The notes under the pieces were generated by a model. The model was not told the origin of the DNA, did not search any database, and was given only the letters and a program-made list of their open reading frames with translations. A DNA stretch of 64,000 nucleotides from JBBQUN01 sp963717115 (GTDB taxonomy: Bacteria > Actinomycetota > Acidimicrobiia > Acidimicrobiales > SZUA-35). How positions within the stretch are numbered: position 1 is the stretch's first letter; each line of letters opens with the position of its first letter. Positions 17,143 to 25,153 of this stretch are shown piece after piece. The position numbers were made by a program, and so were the translations under genes. Location: positions 434,001 to 498,000 of the forward strand of contig CAVQVO010000009.1 of the NCBI GenBank assembly GCA_963717115.1. Reading direction: 5' to 3'.

Positions 17143-17489
17143 CGGAGCCCGGTGTCGGTCGGGCCGTCGGGAAACACGTGGCCGAGATGCGCGCCGCACC
17201 CCGAACACACGACCTCGGTACGGATCATGCCGAGACTCACGTCGCGCTTCTCGGTGACGCGACCCTGGTCGATCGCCCGATCGAAGCTCGGCCAGCCACA
17301 ACCGGCGTCGAACTTCGTGCCGGAGTCGAACAGCGGCTCGTCGCACACCACACAGTGATAGGTGCCGTCCTCCCAGACGTCCCAGTACTCCCCGGTGAAG
17401 GGCCGCTCGGTTCCGGCGGTCTGGGTCACGTGGAACTGCTCGGGGGTCAGTCGGGCCTTGAGCTCGGCGACATCGAACTGCTGGTTCAT
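17082..17489 (-). CDS. msrB: Peptide-methionine (R)-S-oxide reductase
   Basis: 135 residues. The zinc ligands are in CVVCD and CSGCGAHLGHVF, and the resolving/catalytic Cys in GLRYCMNSASL, the MsrB signature. CGWPSFDRAI is another family block. It reduces methionine-R-sulfoxide in proteins with thioredoxin as donor. The start was placed at MNQQFDV; an in-frame extension of 31 codons upstream exists but lacks similarity. It is convergent with the acyltransferase gene and overlaps it by 61 bases at the 3' end. Confidence 0.93.
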   Translation of the reverse strand: MNQQFDVAELKARLTPEQFHVTQTAGTERPFTGEYWDVWEDGTYHCVVCDEPLFDSGTKFDAGCGWPSFDRAIDQGRVTEKRDVSLGMIRTEVVCSGCGAHLGHVFPDGPTDTGLRYCMNSASLALDRSERDTTG

Positions 17490-17571
17490 GGGTGTGCCTT
17501 TCGAAGTTCGGCCACTCGGCGGTGGTCGTCGGAACAGATGCTGGAACTGCCGGAACGCCTTGCGTATTCCG

Positions 17572-18543
17572 TCAGGGGACACGGCGGGCGTCTTCCACGA
17601 GGTTGATGTCGTAGATCACGAGGTCGAGGCGGTCGCCGGCCTCGATCGGGGCGAACCGTTGGGGGTTGTCGGGCGTGACACAGGCGGCGACCGGGGCCAG
17701 CACGGTCCAGGGCGTCGGGTGGCAGAACTGCACGACCGAGTAGCGATCACCGGGCTCGTCGGGATCGGCGACGACCTGATGGACACCGACGGGAATCACG
17801 CCGTTGGTCAGGTGCTCGAGCATGATCCCGGTGTTGATGATCATGCCCTCGTCCGGTGGCAGGGCATCGACCCAGCCGTCGACGGTCTTCACCTGGAGTC
17901 CCTTGGCCGTGGCGCGGGGAAGCGCGGTGATGAGGTTGATGTCACCGTGCTCGGCCGCCCACACATGGGCGCCACCCGGCGAGGACTCCATGGCCGGGTA
18001 GTGGATGGCCCGGGTCAGGTGGGGTCCGTCGGTGGTCATCACGTCGAAGAAGGACTCGTGGCAGCCGATGCCGACGGCGATCAGACGGAGGAAGCGGCGC
18101 TGGATGTTCTCGACGCGATCATGGAATCGACCGAGGACCTCGGTGATGCCGGGCACCAGGTCCTCGGGGAGCACCTGACGGGGGTACCGGGTCGGGTACT
18201 TTCGGGCCAGCGGGTGTCCGGCGGCGAGGTCGCGGCCCCAGTTGAGCATCTCCTTCCAGTCCGGCACGTCGGAGATCGCCGCGGTCTCGACCAGGAGGCC
18301 CGTGTAGCCGGTCTGTCCGTGGGTACCCGGGGCGACCGCCGTCTGCTTGGCCTCGGGCGCCAGCGAGAAGAACCGGGCCAACAGGCCGTACGCCGTGTCG
18401 AGCAGGTCGGCGCTGAGATCGTGGCTCGTGTAGACGAAGCCGGTTCGCAGACTGCGCATGACGCCGTCGACCGCGGCCCGCCGAGCCCGTTCGTCGCCGC
18501 GTTCGAACGCGATCAGGTCGACGTCGAGGATCTCGTCGGTCAT
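17572..18543 (-). CDS. Isopenicillin N synthase-like 2-oxoglutarate/Fe(II) oxygenase
   Basis: 323 residues. The N-terminal domain has the DIOX_N look (VMRSLRTGFVYTSHDLSAD, then FFSLAPEAKQTA). The double-stranded beta-helix core holds the iron facial triad: HGD in AAEHGDINLIT and His in GVHQVV, followed by RYSVVQF, whose Arg-x-Ser binds the 2-oxoglutarate carboxylate. Homologues hydroxylate or desaturate varied small molecules; no biosynthetic cluster surrounds it, so the substrate is unknown. The DUF1353-membrane gene lies 22 bases upstream on the same strand. Confidence 0.85.
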   Translation of the reverse strand: MTDEILDVDLIAFERGDERARRAAVDGVMRSLRTGFVYTSHDLSADLLDTAYGLLARFFSLAPEAKQTAVAPGTHGQTGYTGLLVETAAISDVPDWKEMLNWGRDLAAGHPLARKYPTRYPRQVLPEDLVPGITEVLGRFHDRVENIQRRFLRLIAVGIGCHESFFDVMTTDGPHLTRAIHYPAMESSPGGAHVWAAEHGDINLITALPRATAKGLQVKTVDGWVDALPPDEGMIINTGIMLEHLTNGVIPVGVHQVVADPDEPGDRYSVVQFCHPTPWTVLAPVAACVTPDNPQRFAPIEAGDRLDLVIYDINLVEDARRVP

Positions 18544-18565
18544 GTCGGCCGATCGTAGTCAACCC

Positions 18566-19522
18566 TCAACCGCCGACCACGAGTGCGAGCAACACGCCGA
18601 GCGACGTACCGACGACGACGGCCCCGATCGCCGCCAACAGCCGGCCCTTGGCGACGAGCGCCAACCGTTCGGCCACCAGGTAGAGCCCGGTGAGCGCGAG
18701 AAGCATCACACTGACGTGGAGGAAGAGCGCAACGGCGACGCCGGCGATCGCACCCGCCCGCCAGAAGCGCCACCACAACACGCTCCCGACGATCGGAACC
18801 GCCACGGCCCCGGCCAGGCCCTGGCCGACGTCGGACCAGAACGAGTCGGCCCGCATCCAGGGAAGGTCTCCGACGAGCCATCGACCCTGGGCCACGTCGG
18901 CGAGATCGAGTGTGGCCTGGATCCCCAGCCAGGCGATCACGGCCAGGGTGACCACGACGACCCACCGGTAGTACCGCCGTCCGAACGACGACGCCGCCGT
19001 GCCGTCGCCGGCGACCATGGTGGCCGCCGCGACCGCCGTCCAGATGAGCCATCGACGAACCAGACCGGTGCCGACATCGGCCATGGCGTCTCGGAAGATG
19101 GTGTCGGCCTCGACTCGGGTGACGTCGGGTCCGAGGTGTTCGGGTGGCTGCCCCCGGCCGCGCACCAGACCGTCGTGGATCAGCGCCGCCGGCAGGTGTC
19201 GACCGGACTTGGGAACGAGCCAGGTGAACAGGGCCGGGACCGAGGTCAGGTCGGATCGCCAACCTTCGCCGTCGGCGGGGACCAGGACGTAGCGATCCTC
19301 GGCCACCTCGGCGTCGTCCCAGGCTCGGACGCAGTAGCCGATCCGGCGCCGGAGGCGGAACACCTCTCGCTCACGGCCCGCACCGTCGGACTCGAGCAGA
19401 CGGGACAGGTCGATCTGCGGATCGGCGTGGGGGTCGGGACGGGGCGGGTCGGCGTCGATCGGCCCGCCGTCGAAGAACCGCCGGTGTTGGGCGCTGACCG
19501 CGGCGAGCAGACCGCTCAACAC
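18566..19522 (-). CDS. DUF1353 domain fused to a multi-helix membrane region
   Basis: 318 residues, starting at GTG (the ribosome site is weak). About residues 55-145 match the DUF1353 pattern SDLTSVP...W.VP..G....AALIHDGL, followed by VTRVEADTIFRDAM. This domain is best known as a small stand-alone phage or prophage protein. Here it is followed by about five hydrophobic helices, the last ending in LLALVVGG. No phage genes are nearby. The arrangement suggests a membrane-anchored version; a function is not known. A 22-base gap to the oxygenase gene suggests one transcript. Confidence 0.75.
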   Translation of the reverse strand: MLSGLLAAVSAQHRRFFDGGPIDADPPRPDPHADPQIDLSRLLESDGAGREREVFRLRRRIGYCVRAWDDAEVAEDRYVLVPADGEGWRSDLTSVPALFTWLVPKSGRHLPAALIHDGLVRGRGQPPEHLGPDVTRVEADTIFRDAMADVGTGLVRRWLIWTAVAAATMVAGDGTAASSFGRRYYRWVVVVTLAVIAWLGIQATLDLADVAQGRWLVGDLPWMRADSFWSDVGQGLAGAVAVPIVGSVLWWRFWRAGAIAGVAVALFLHVSVMLLALTGLYLVAERLALVAKGRLLAAIGAVVVGTSLGVLLALVVGG

Positions 19523-19613
19523 GGCCGGGCCGCCCGGCTCGGTCGCCCGTTCATCGATGCGTCTCGGTTCGAGACCAGTGGGGTCGGCCGGGGGCTTCGC
19601 GGGCGGACGCGGA

Positions 19614-19643
19614 CACGAGCCGCCGGAGGGCCGGCGGCTCGTG
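19614..19643 (-). terminator. Terminator hairpin of the cyclophilin gene
   Basis: CACGAGCCGCCGG / CCGGCGGCTCGTG, a perfect 13-bp stem with loop AGGG (CCCT on the transcript), 23 bases beyond the cyclophilin stop. It has no U-tract but is strong by stem stability. Confidence 0.6.
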
Positions 19644-19666
19644 TGCGATCCGACCCATGCCGGTGA

Positions 19667-20224
19667 TCAGTCGTCGTGTTCGGTGATCGTGACCGACTCG
19701 ATGACGACGTCGGTCTTCGGGCGGTCGCCCGAGCCGGTCGGGACCGACTGGATGGCCTCGACCACGTCGAGACCCTTCACGACCTTGCCGAACAACGAGT
19801 ACTGCGGCGGCAGACCCATGCCGGCCCGACCGCTGATGACGAAGAACTGGCTGCCGTTGGTGTTGGGCCCGGCGTTCGCCATGGCCAACGAGCCGAGTTC
19901 GTACTGGCCGGCCTTGGGGAGCTCGTCGGCGAAGCGGTAGCCGGGACCGCCGCGGCCGGTGCCTTCGGGGTCACCACCCTGGAGCACGAAGTCGTTGATG
20001 ACCCGATGGAAGATGATGCTGTCGTAGTAGTGATAGCGGGCCAGGCAGACGAAGTTGTTGACGGTCTTCGGCGCCTTGATCGGGTCGAGGGCGAGGATCA
20101 TCGTTCCCATGCTCGTGACCATCTCGGCGGTGTAGCGCTTCGATGGATCGATGCACATCGGGAACTCGGCGTCGAACTTGGTCTGACGGGGGCTGGATCC
20201 GTCAACGGCGGGGCACTCGGGCAC
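19667..20224 (-). CDS. Peptidyl-prolyl cis-trans isomerase, cyclophilin type
   Basis: 185 residues from a GTG with GAAGGA eight bases upstream. The cyclophilin core is clear: TVNNFVCLARYHYYDSIIFHRVINDFVLQGGDP with the catalytic Arg in FHRV, then ANAGPNTNGSQFFVI and SLFGKVVKGLDVV. It lacks a signal peptide; a 25-residue N-terminal extension precedes the TAEMVTSMG strand. It accelerates proline isomerisation during protein folding in the cytoplasm. Confidence 0.93.
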   Translation of the reverse strand: MPECPAVDGSSPRQTKFDAEFPMCIDPSKRYTAEMVTSMGTMILALDPIKAPKTVNNFVCLARYHYYDSIIFHRVINDFVLQGGDPEGTGRGGPGYRFADELPKAGQYELGSLAMANAGPNTNGSQFFVISGRAGMGLPPQYSLFGKVVKGLDVVEAIQSVPTGSGDRPKTDVVIESVTITEHDD

Positions 20225-20303
20225 GGTGTGTCCTTCGGGTCGGGGTGGGAACAGAACGCGCCGGTGGGCGCGTCGGCATGCAGTGTCGCAGCAATTGCGT
20301 CCC

Positions 20304-20363
20304 CTCCCACCCGAGACCCTCCCACCCGAGACCCTCCCACCCGAGACCCTCCCACCGGGACCC
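20304..20363. repeat. 15-bp tandem repeat upstream of the cyclophilin gene
   Basis: Three perfect and one imperfect copies of CTCCCACCCGAGACC, in the 236-base gap between the sulfhydrylase stop and the cyclophilin start. The period of 15 does not match a hairpin and there are no spacers as in CRISPR. The same 12-mer CTCCCACCCGAG occurs within the iniB1 linker repeat. Confidence 0.75.
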
Positions 20364-20379
20364 GCCCCACCCCGGAACT

Positions 20380-20417
20380 CGAGAGGCTCGACGACGGATC
20401 CGTCGTCGAGCCTCTCG
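20380..20417. terminator. 38-nt hairpin of the CGAGAGGCTC family (copy 1)
   Basis: A perfect 19-bp palindrome beginning CGAGAGGCTCGACGACGGA, 43 bases beyond the sulfhydrylase stop (minus strand). AAATCGG follows on the plus strand. Two further 38-base hairpins with the same ten-base stem foot occur at 34688 and 41081. It is likely a bidirectional terminator. Confidence 0.65.
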
Positions 20418-20460
20418 AAATCGGCTGGGGGTGGGCGGGTCGACCCGCGATCCTGCGGGG

Positions 20461-21793
20461 TCAGGCGCCCTTGGCGGCGCGGAACCCCTGCTCGAGATCG
20501 GCGAGGATGTCGTCGATCGACTCGAGTCCCACGCTGAGGCGCACCAGACCGGGCTCGACCCCGGCACTCTGCTGCTCGTCGGCGGTGAGCTGGGAGTGGG
20601 TGGTCGACGCAGGGTGGATCACCAGGGAGCGAACGTCACCGATGTTGGCGACGTGGCTGTGCAGCTCGAGGGCCTCGACGAAGCGCTTGCCGGCATCGAC
20701 CCCACCCCGGATGATGAACGACGGCACCGAACCGGCGCCCCGACCCTGGGTGTACTTCTGGGCCGCATCGTGCCAGGGCGACGAGGGCAGGCCGGCGTAG
20801 TTGACCCGCTCGACCTGATCGTGGGCCTCGAGCCACTCGGCCACCCGCTGGGCGTTCTCGACGTGGCGTTCCATCCGCAACGACAGGGTCTCGATGCCCT
20901 GGATCACGAGGAAGGCGTTGAACGGGCTGATGGCCGGACCGAAGTCGCGGAGCAACTGCACCCGGGCCTTGGCGATGAACGACCCGGCGCCGAGCATCGG
21001 CCAGTAGGTGAGTCCGTGATAGCTCGGGTCGGGCTGGTTGTAGTTCGGGAACCGATCGGCGTCGGAGAACTCGAACGAACCGCCGTCGACGATGGCCCCG
21101 GCGATGGCCGTGCCGTGCCCGCCGAGGAACTTCGTGGCCGAGTGCACGACGATGTCGGCGCCGTGCTCGAGCGGACGGATCAGGTACGGCGTCGCGACCG
21201 TGTTGTCGATGACCAGCGGGACACCGGCCTCGTGGGCCACGCCGGCCACCATCTCGATGTCGAGGATCGAGTTCTTCGGGTTGCCGATCGACTCGCCGTA
21301 GAAGAGCTTGGTGTTGGGGCGGACGGCCGCCTTCCAGGCCTCGGGATCATCGGCGTCCTCGACGAACGTGGTCTCGATGCCGAACTTGGGCAGGGTGTAG
21401 TGCAGCAGGTTGTAGGTGCCGCCGTAGAGCGGCCGCACCGGCCACGATGTGATCGCCGGCTTCGGCGATGTTCATGATCGTGAGCGTCTCGGCCGCCTGG
21501 CCCGACGCCACGATCAAGGCCCCCGGGACACCGGCGGCGGTCGAGGCCAGGCCGCCCTCGAGGGCGGCGACGCGGGTCTCGAGCACGCCCTGGGTGGGGT
21601 TCATGATCCGGGTGTAGATGTTGCCGGGCTCGGCCAGCGCGAAGAGGTTGGCGGCGTGCTCGGCGCTGTTGAACTGGTAGGCGGTCGTCTGGTAGATCGG
21701 CACGGCCCGGGCACCGGTCGCCGAGTCGGGCTCCTGCCCTGCGTGGATCTGCTTGGTCTCGAAACCCCAACCGTCGGTTGCCATTGCGTTCAT
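20461..21793 (-). CDS. metY: O-acetylhomoserine sulfhydrylase (one frameshift)
   Basis: Span of 1333 bases; removing one base near 21437-21442 restores about 443 residues, the usual family length. Upstream part: GFETKQIHAGQEPDSATGAR, YQTTAYQFNSAEHAANLFAL and YTRIMNPTQ. Downstream part: LYGGTYNLLHYTLPKFGIET, DNTVATPYL and SATKFLGGHGT with the PLP Lys. It makes homocysteine from O-acetylhomoserine and sulfide; cystathionine gamma-synthase-like paralogues share the fold. Conserved sequence on both sides and the seam at AGDHIVA/LYGGTYN argue for a sequencing indel rather than a dead gene. Confidence 0.88.
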
Positions 21794-21937
21794 CCCCTGC
21801 CTTCGGCGCCGTGCGCCATCGAGTCATTGTGCGCCCTGCACCATAGACCCATTCCCGACCAAAGTGGTCAGAAATCGCTCTCGCTCGACCCGACGGGCCC
21901 GACGCAACCCGACGGAACGGCCTCGGGCTCGGGCCGT

Positions 21938-22384
21938 TCAGGTGGTGCGGGTCGCGATGAACACCGGGATCTGCCGGTCGGTCTTGGCGGCGTAGTCGGC
22001 GTAGCTGGGATACACCGCGACCCCACGGTCGAACCAGGTCTGGCGCTCGTCACCCTCGACCCGGCGAACGGTCACGTCGAACGGCTCGGGTCCGTCCTGG
22101 ATCGTGACCTCGTCGGGACTGCGGGTGAGCAGGTGGAACCACGACGGATTCTTCGGGGCGCCGCCCATCGAGGCGATGAGGGCGTACTCCCCGTCGTGCT
22201 CCACCCGCATGAGGGCGATCTTGCGGATCACGCCGGGTTCCTTGCCCCGCATGGTCACGATGATCACGGGGATCCCGGACTCGAGCAGGGTGTTGGCTTC
22301 GGTTCCGTTGGAGGCCTCGTAGGCGGCGACCTGGTCGCGCACCCAATCGAGCTTGCTGGGGATGTACTCACCGGTCAAAGGCAT
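21938..22384 (-). CDS. Nitroreductase/deazaflavin (F420)-dependent oxidoreductase, DDN type
   Basis: 148 residues. The pattern of the DDN split-barrel family is present: N-terminal helix, ESGIPVIIVTMRGKEPGVIRKIALMRVEHDGEYALIAS, GGAPKNPSWFHLL, and a C-terminal YADYAAKTDRQIPVFI. These proteins bind F420 and reduce quinones or nitro-compounds; the physiological substrate is usually unknown. F420 use fits an actinobacterium. It lies 66 bases upstream of, and on the same strand as, nothing obviously linked. Confidence 0.85.
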   Translation of the reverse strand: MPLTGEYIPSKLDWVRDQVAAYEASNGTEANTLLESGIPVIIVTMRGKEPGVIRKIALMRVEHDGEYALIASMGGAPKNPSWFHLLTRSPDEVTIQDGPEPFDVTVRRVEGDERQTWFDRGVAVYPSYADYAAKTDRQIPVFIATRTT

Positions 22385-22450
22385 GTCGAGACCCTAGGGG
22401 GCGCGTCGGATCGGTGCGAGGCGAGATCGCTCGGGCAGACCCGACGGGAC

Positions 22451-23015
22451 TCAGTGAGCGGCGCCCGAGCCGGGGCCGGTGTACACCGCGATGTAGGGAA
22501 GGTTCCGATACTGCTGGGCGTAGTCGAGTCCGTAGCCGATCACGAACGCCGGCGGGATCTCGAAGCCGATGTAGTCGACCTTGACCCCGTCGGCCTGCTG
22601 ACCCTCCCGAACCAACAGCGAACAGGCCCGGATGCCCGCCGGTTCCCGAGCTACTCAGGTGGTTCAGCAGGTAGGTCATCGTGAGCCCCGAATCGACGAT
22701 GTCCTCGATGAGGATCACCTGGCGACCGGCGATCGATTCGTCGAGATCCTTCACGATCTTCACGATGCCGCTGGACTTGGTGTCGTCGCCGTAGGACGAC
22801 ACGGCCATGAAGTCGATCTCGACCGCGCCGGGGATCGCCCGCATCAGGTCGGCGGCGAAGAGCACGCTGCCCTTCAGGATCGTCACGAGCAGTGGCACCT
22901 CGCCGGCCAGGTCGTCGGCGATCTCGGCCCCGAGTTCGGCGACCCGGGTCTGGATCTGTTCCTCGGTCAGGTAGATGTCGCCGAGATAGCCGGCCGGGGG
23001 GTAGGGATCACGCAC
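22451..23015 (-). CDS. hpt: Hypoxanthine phosphoribosyltransferase (one frameshift)
   Basis: Span of 565 bases, one over a multiple of three; an extra T near 22657 separates two conserved halves. First half: LTEEQIQTRVAELGAEI, LLVTILKGSVLFAADLMR and the PRPP motif VILIEDIVDSGLTM. Second half: VDYIGFEIPPAFVIGYGLD and YRNLPYIAVYTG. Corrected length is about 187 residues, normal for Hpt. It salvages hypoxanthine and guanine to IMP and GMP with PRPP. The GTG at 23015 was chosen because PPAGYLGDIYLTEEQI follows; an in-frame GTG also exists at 23048. The promoter region upstream is occupied by the 45-bp repeat. Confidence 0.85.
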
Positions 23016-23047
23016 CCTCCGACCGTATCGCCGCACCGCAGCCTCCA

Positions 23048-23178
23048 CGATCCGCCGCTCCGCAGCCCAGCAGATCAGCGGCAGCTCTCACACGATGCGC
23101 CGCTCCACAATCCAGTAGATCAGCGGCAGCTCTCACACGATGCGCCGCTTCGCGGCAGCTCTCACACGATGCGCCGCT
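23048..23178. repeat. Degenerate 45-bp tandem repeat derived from the response-regulator 3' end
   Basis: Units at 23048-23092 and 23093-23137 (45 bases), a 29-base copy missing 16 bases (23138-23166), and a last partial copy inside the response-regulator gene. The core CGGCAGCTCTCACACGATGC recurs three times (23079, 23124, 23153). Read on the minus strand, the repeat is the end of the regulator gene (AAKRRIV plus stop) copied downstream. It fills the space between the regulator stop and the hpt start. Confidence 0.75.
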
Positions 23179-23822
23179 TCGCGGCCCAGTGAGTCAGCTC
23201 GTGCCGGCTCGACAGCTGCAGCTTGCGCAACACCGACGACGCATGGCTCTCGACGGTCCGACCCGAGATGTGGAGTTCGGCGGCGATCTCCTTGTAGGCG
23301 TAACCCCGAGCCAGGAACTGCATCACCTCGCGTTCCGCGAGGGGAGAGCCGATCGAGCTCGTCGTCGGGGGCCTCGACGCCGGCCACCGGCATCGGTCCG
23401 GTGAAGGCATCCAGCACGAACCCGGCCAACCGGGGCGAGAACACCGCGTCACCCTGCGCCACCTGCAGGATCGCATCGACCAGCTCGCCACCGTCGATGC
23501 GTTTGGTCACATAGCCCCGGGCCCCGGCGCGCACCAGCCCCAGCACGTCTTCGGGCGAATCCGAAACGGAAAGGGCCAGGTACCTGACCTCGGGGAGCTC
23601 GAGGGCGAGCGCGGCAACGATGGCCGCCCCCGAGCCCGAGGTCAGATGGACGTCGAGCAACACGACATCGGGACGGCAACGGCGAACCTCGGCGATGCCC
23701 GATTCGATGTCGTCCGCCTCGCCGACCACCTCGACCCGATCGTCGAGCCCGGCAACGACACCCTGTCGAAACAGCGCATGGTCGTCGATCACCACCACCC
23801 GCACCGACCCACCGACCGTCAT
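23162..23822 (-). CDS. NarL/LuxR-family response regulator (one frameshift)
   Basis: Span of 661 bases; one surplus G near 23340 divides receiver and HTH. Receiver: VVVIDDHALFRQG with the acidic pair, phospho-acceptor Asp in VVLLDVHL, and the conserved Lys in GYVTKRIDG. HTH: EREVMQFLARGYAYKEIAAE and ISGRTVESHASSVLRKL. Corrected length is about 219 residues. The kinase stop overlaps its ATG (ATGA), so kinase and regulator form a coupled pair. It probably controls the PspC/LiaF-like gene transcribed divergently from the kinase. Confidence 0.88.
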
Positions 23823-24972
23823 CGAGGCATCTCGATCCGAACCTCGGTCCCCCGGCCGACCGATGAGCGAATGATCGCGGTCCCCCCAGGCGCTCGACCC
23901 GACCGCGGATCGAGTCGGTGAGACCGTGTCGATCCTCGGGGACCGAGGCCGTCTCGAACCCGTTGCCGCGGTCGCGGACGAACACCGTCACGGTTTCGTC
24001 GTCGACCTGCGCGAACACCGAGATCATCGGGATCCCGGCGAACTTCGCGGCATTGACCATGGCCTCACGAGCAGCCCCGACCGCCGCCAAGACCGTGGCC
24101 GACAGCTCGGTGTCGCCGACCACGATGCACTCGACGATCTTGAGGTACTGGTCTTCCACGTCCGCCGATGCCCGCTCGATGGCGCCTCGGAACGTCACGG
24201 CATCGTCGGTGACGTCGGGCTTGCCGTAGAGCCAACGCCGGAGCTCACGTTCCTGTTGGTGGGCCAGCGCCGCCGTGAGCTGCGGATCACCCGCCCGATT
24301 CTGGATGAGGGTCAGGGTCTGCAGCACCGAGTCGTGCAGGTGGGCTGCGATGTCGGCTCGTTCCTCGGCCCGGATGCGTTCGCGTCGGTCGCTGTCGGCG
24401 CCGGCCACGATCTGTTGGAGCCATGGCGCGAGGACGAGCGCGATCCCACCGACGAGCACCAGCGCAGCCGCCGCGGTGAGCCACAGCGACGTCAGGTCCT
24501 GCGTACCGGCCAGCGCCGACAGGAAGCCCGCGACCATCAGCACGACGCCGGCGACGACGCGTCCGAGCGCGGCCGGCCGGCCGACGGTCTCGCCCTCGAG
24601 ACCGGGGTCGGCCAGGATCACGGCGAAGAGCGCCAGACCCACCGGCCACAACAACGTGGCGGGCAGCGCCGTCACGAAGTCCTCGACCACCAGGACCTGA
24701 GCAGCCGTGGCCAGCACCACGCCGAGGTTGTGCGGCACCGTGACGGGGCGGGGATCGGGCTCGTCGCGACCGGCCAGCAGCAGGGCCATGAAACCGTAGA
24801 CGGCAATGCCCCAACCGAGAGCCAAGGCCAGCAGGACGAAGGCGACGCGAACCACCGCAGGCGATGCGCCGAGCCGGTGCGCGAGCCGAACGGCGACACC
24901 CAGCGCCAGCCGGTCGTCGCTCGACAGTCGGCCGGAGCGACCGGGTCTCGATCTCGGGATGCGTGCCGCCAT
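23819..24972 (-). CDS. Histidine kinase with N-terminal PspC domain (one frameshift)
   Basis: About 384 residues after adding one G to a six-G run near 23885. An N-terminal PspC-like domain (LALGVAVRLAHRLGASPAVV, then two hydrophobic segments) is followed by further membrane helices to about residue 190. HisKA_3 has the phospho-acceptor His in IAAHLHDSVLQTLTLIQNRA, and HATPase has AREAMVNAAKFAG, RDRGNGF and HGLTDSIRGRVERLGG. The seam falls after the G2 box; the corrected end reads TEVRIEMPR. This kinase type senses envelope stress in actinobacteria. ATG 24972 was chosen because the upstream extension lacks similarity. Confidence 0.87.
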
Positions 24973-25153
24973 GGGTTCTCGGGAGGGTCGGGTCCGCACG
25001 GTGTCGGAGTGTTCGGGCCGGCGGAATCCGCCTCGACCCTCGATCGACAGTGTCGCAGGCAATCCCGGGTTCGGCATCCGGGATGACCCGGATCATTCCC
25101 CGATGAATCTTCCGGGATGCTCCGACTAGGCAGGCACCACCATTCGACGCACG
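24973..25153. promoter_or_regulatory. Divergent control region of the PspC module
   Basis: 181 bases between the kinase and the PspC/LiaF-like gene. It contains GCATCCGGGATGACCCGGAT and TTCCGGGATGC, two direct copies of CCGGGATG 33 bases apart within imperfect dyads (about 25074-25120). These are candidate binding sites for the response regulator encoded next door. A -10 could not be placed with confidence. Confidence 0.35.

Noticed and set aside
18566..19522. DUF1353 as evidence of a prophage.
   Set aside because: No integrase, capsid, tail or lysis genes lie around it and the flanking genes are housekeeping genes on both sides.
20304..20363. Tandem 15-bp repeat considered as a CRISPR array.
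   Set aside because: There are no unique spacers, the unit is too short and no cas genes are near. The arrays at 5700 and 23048 fail for the same reasons.
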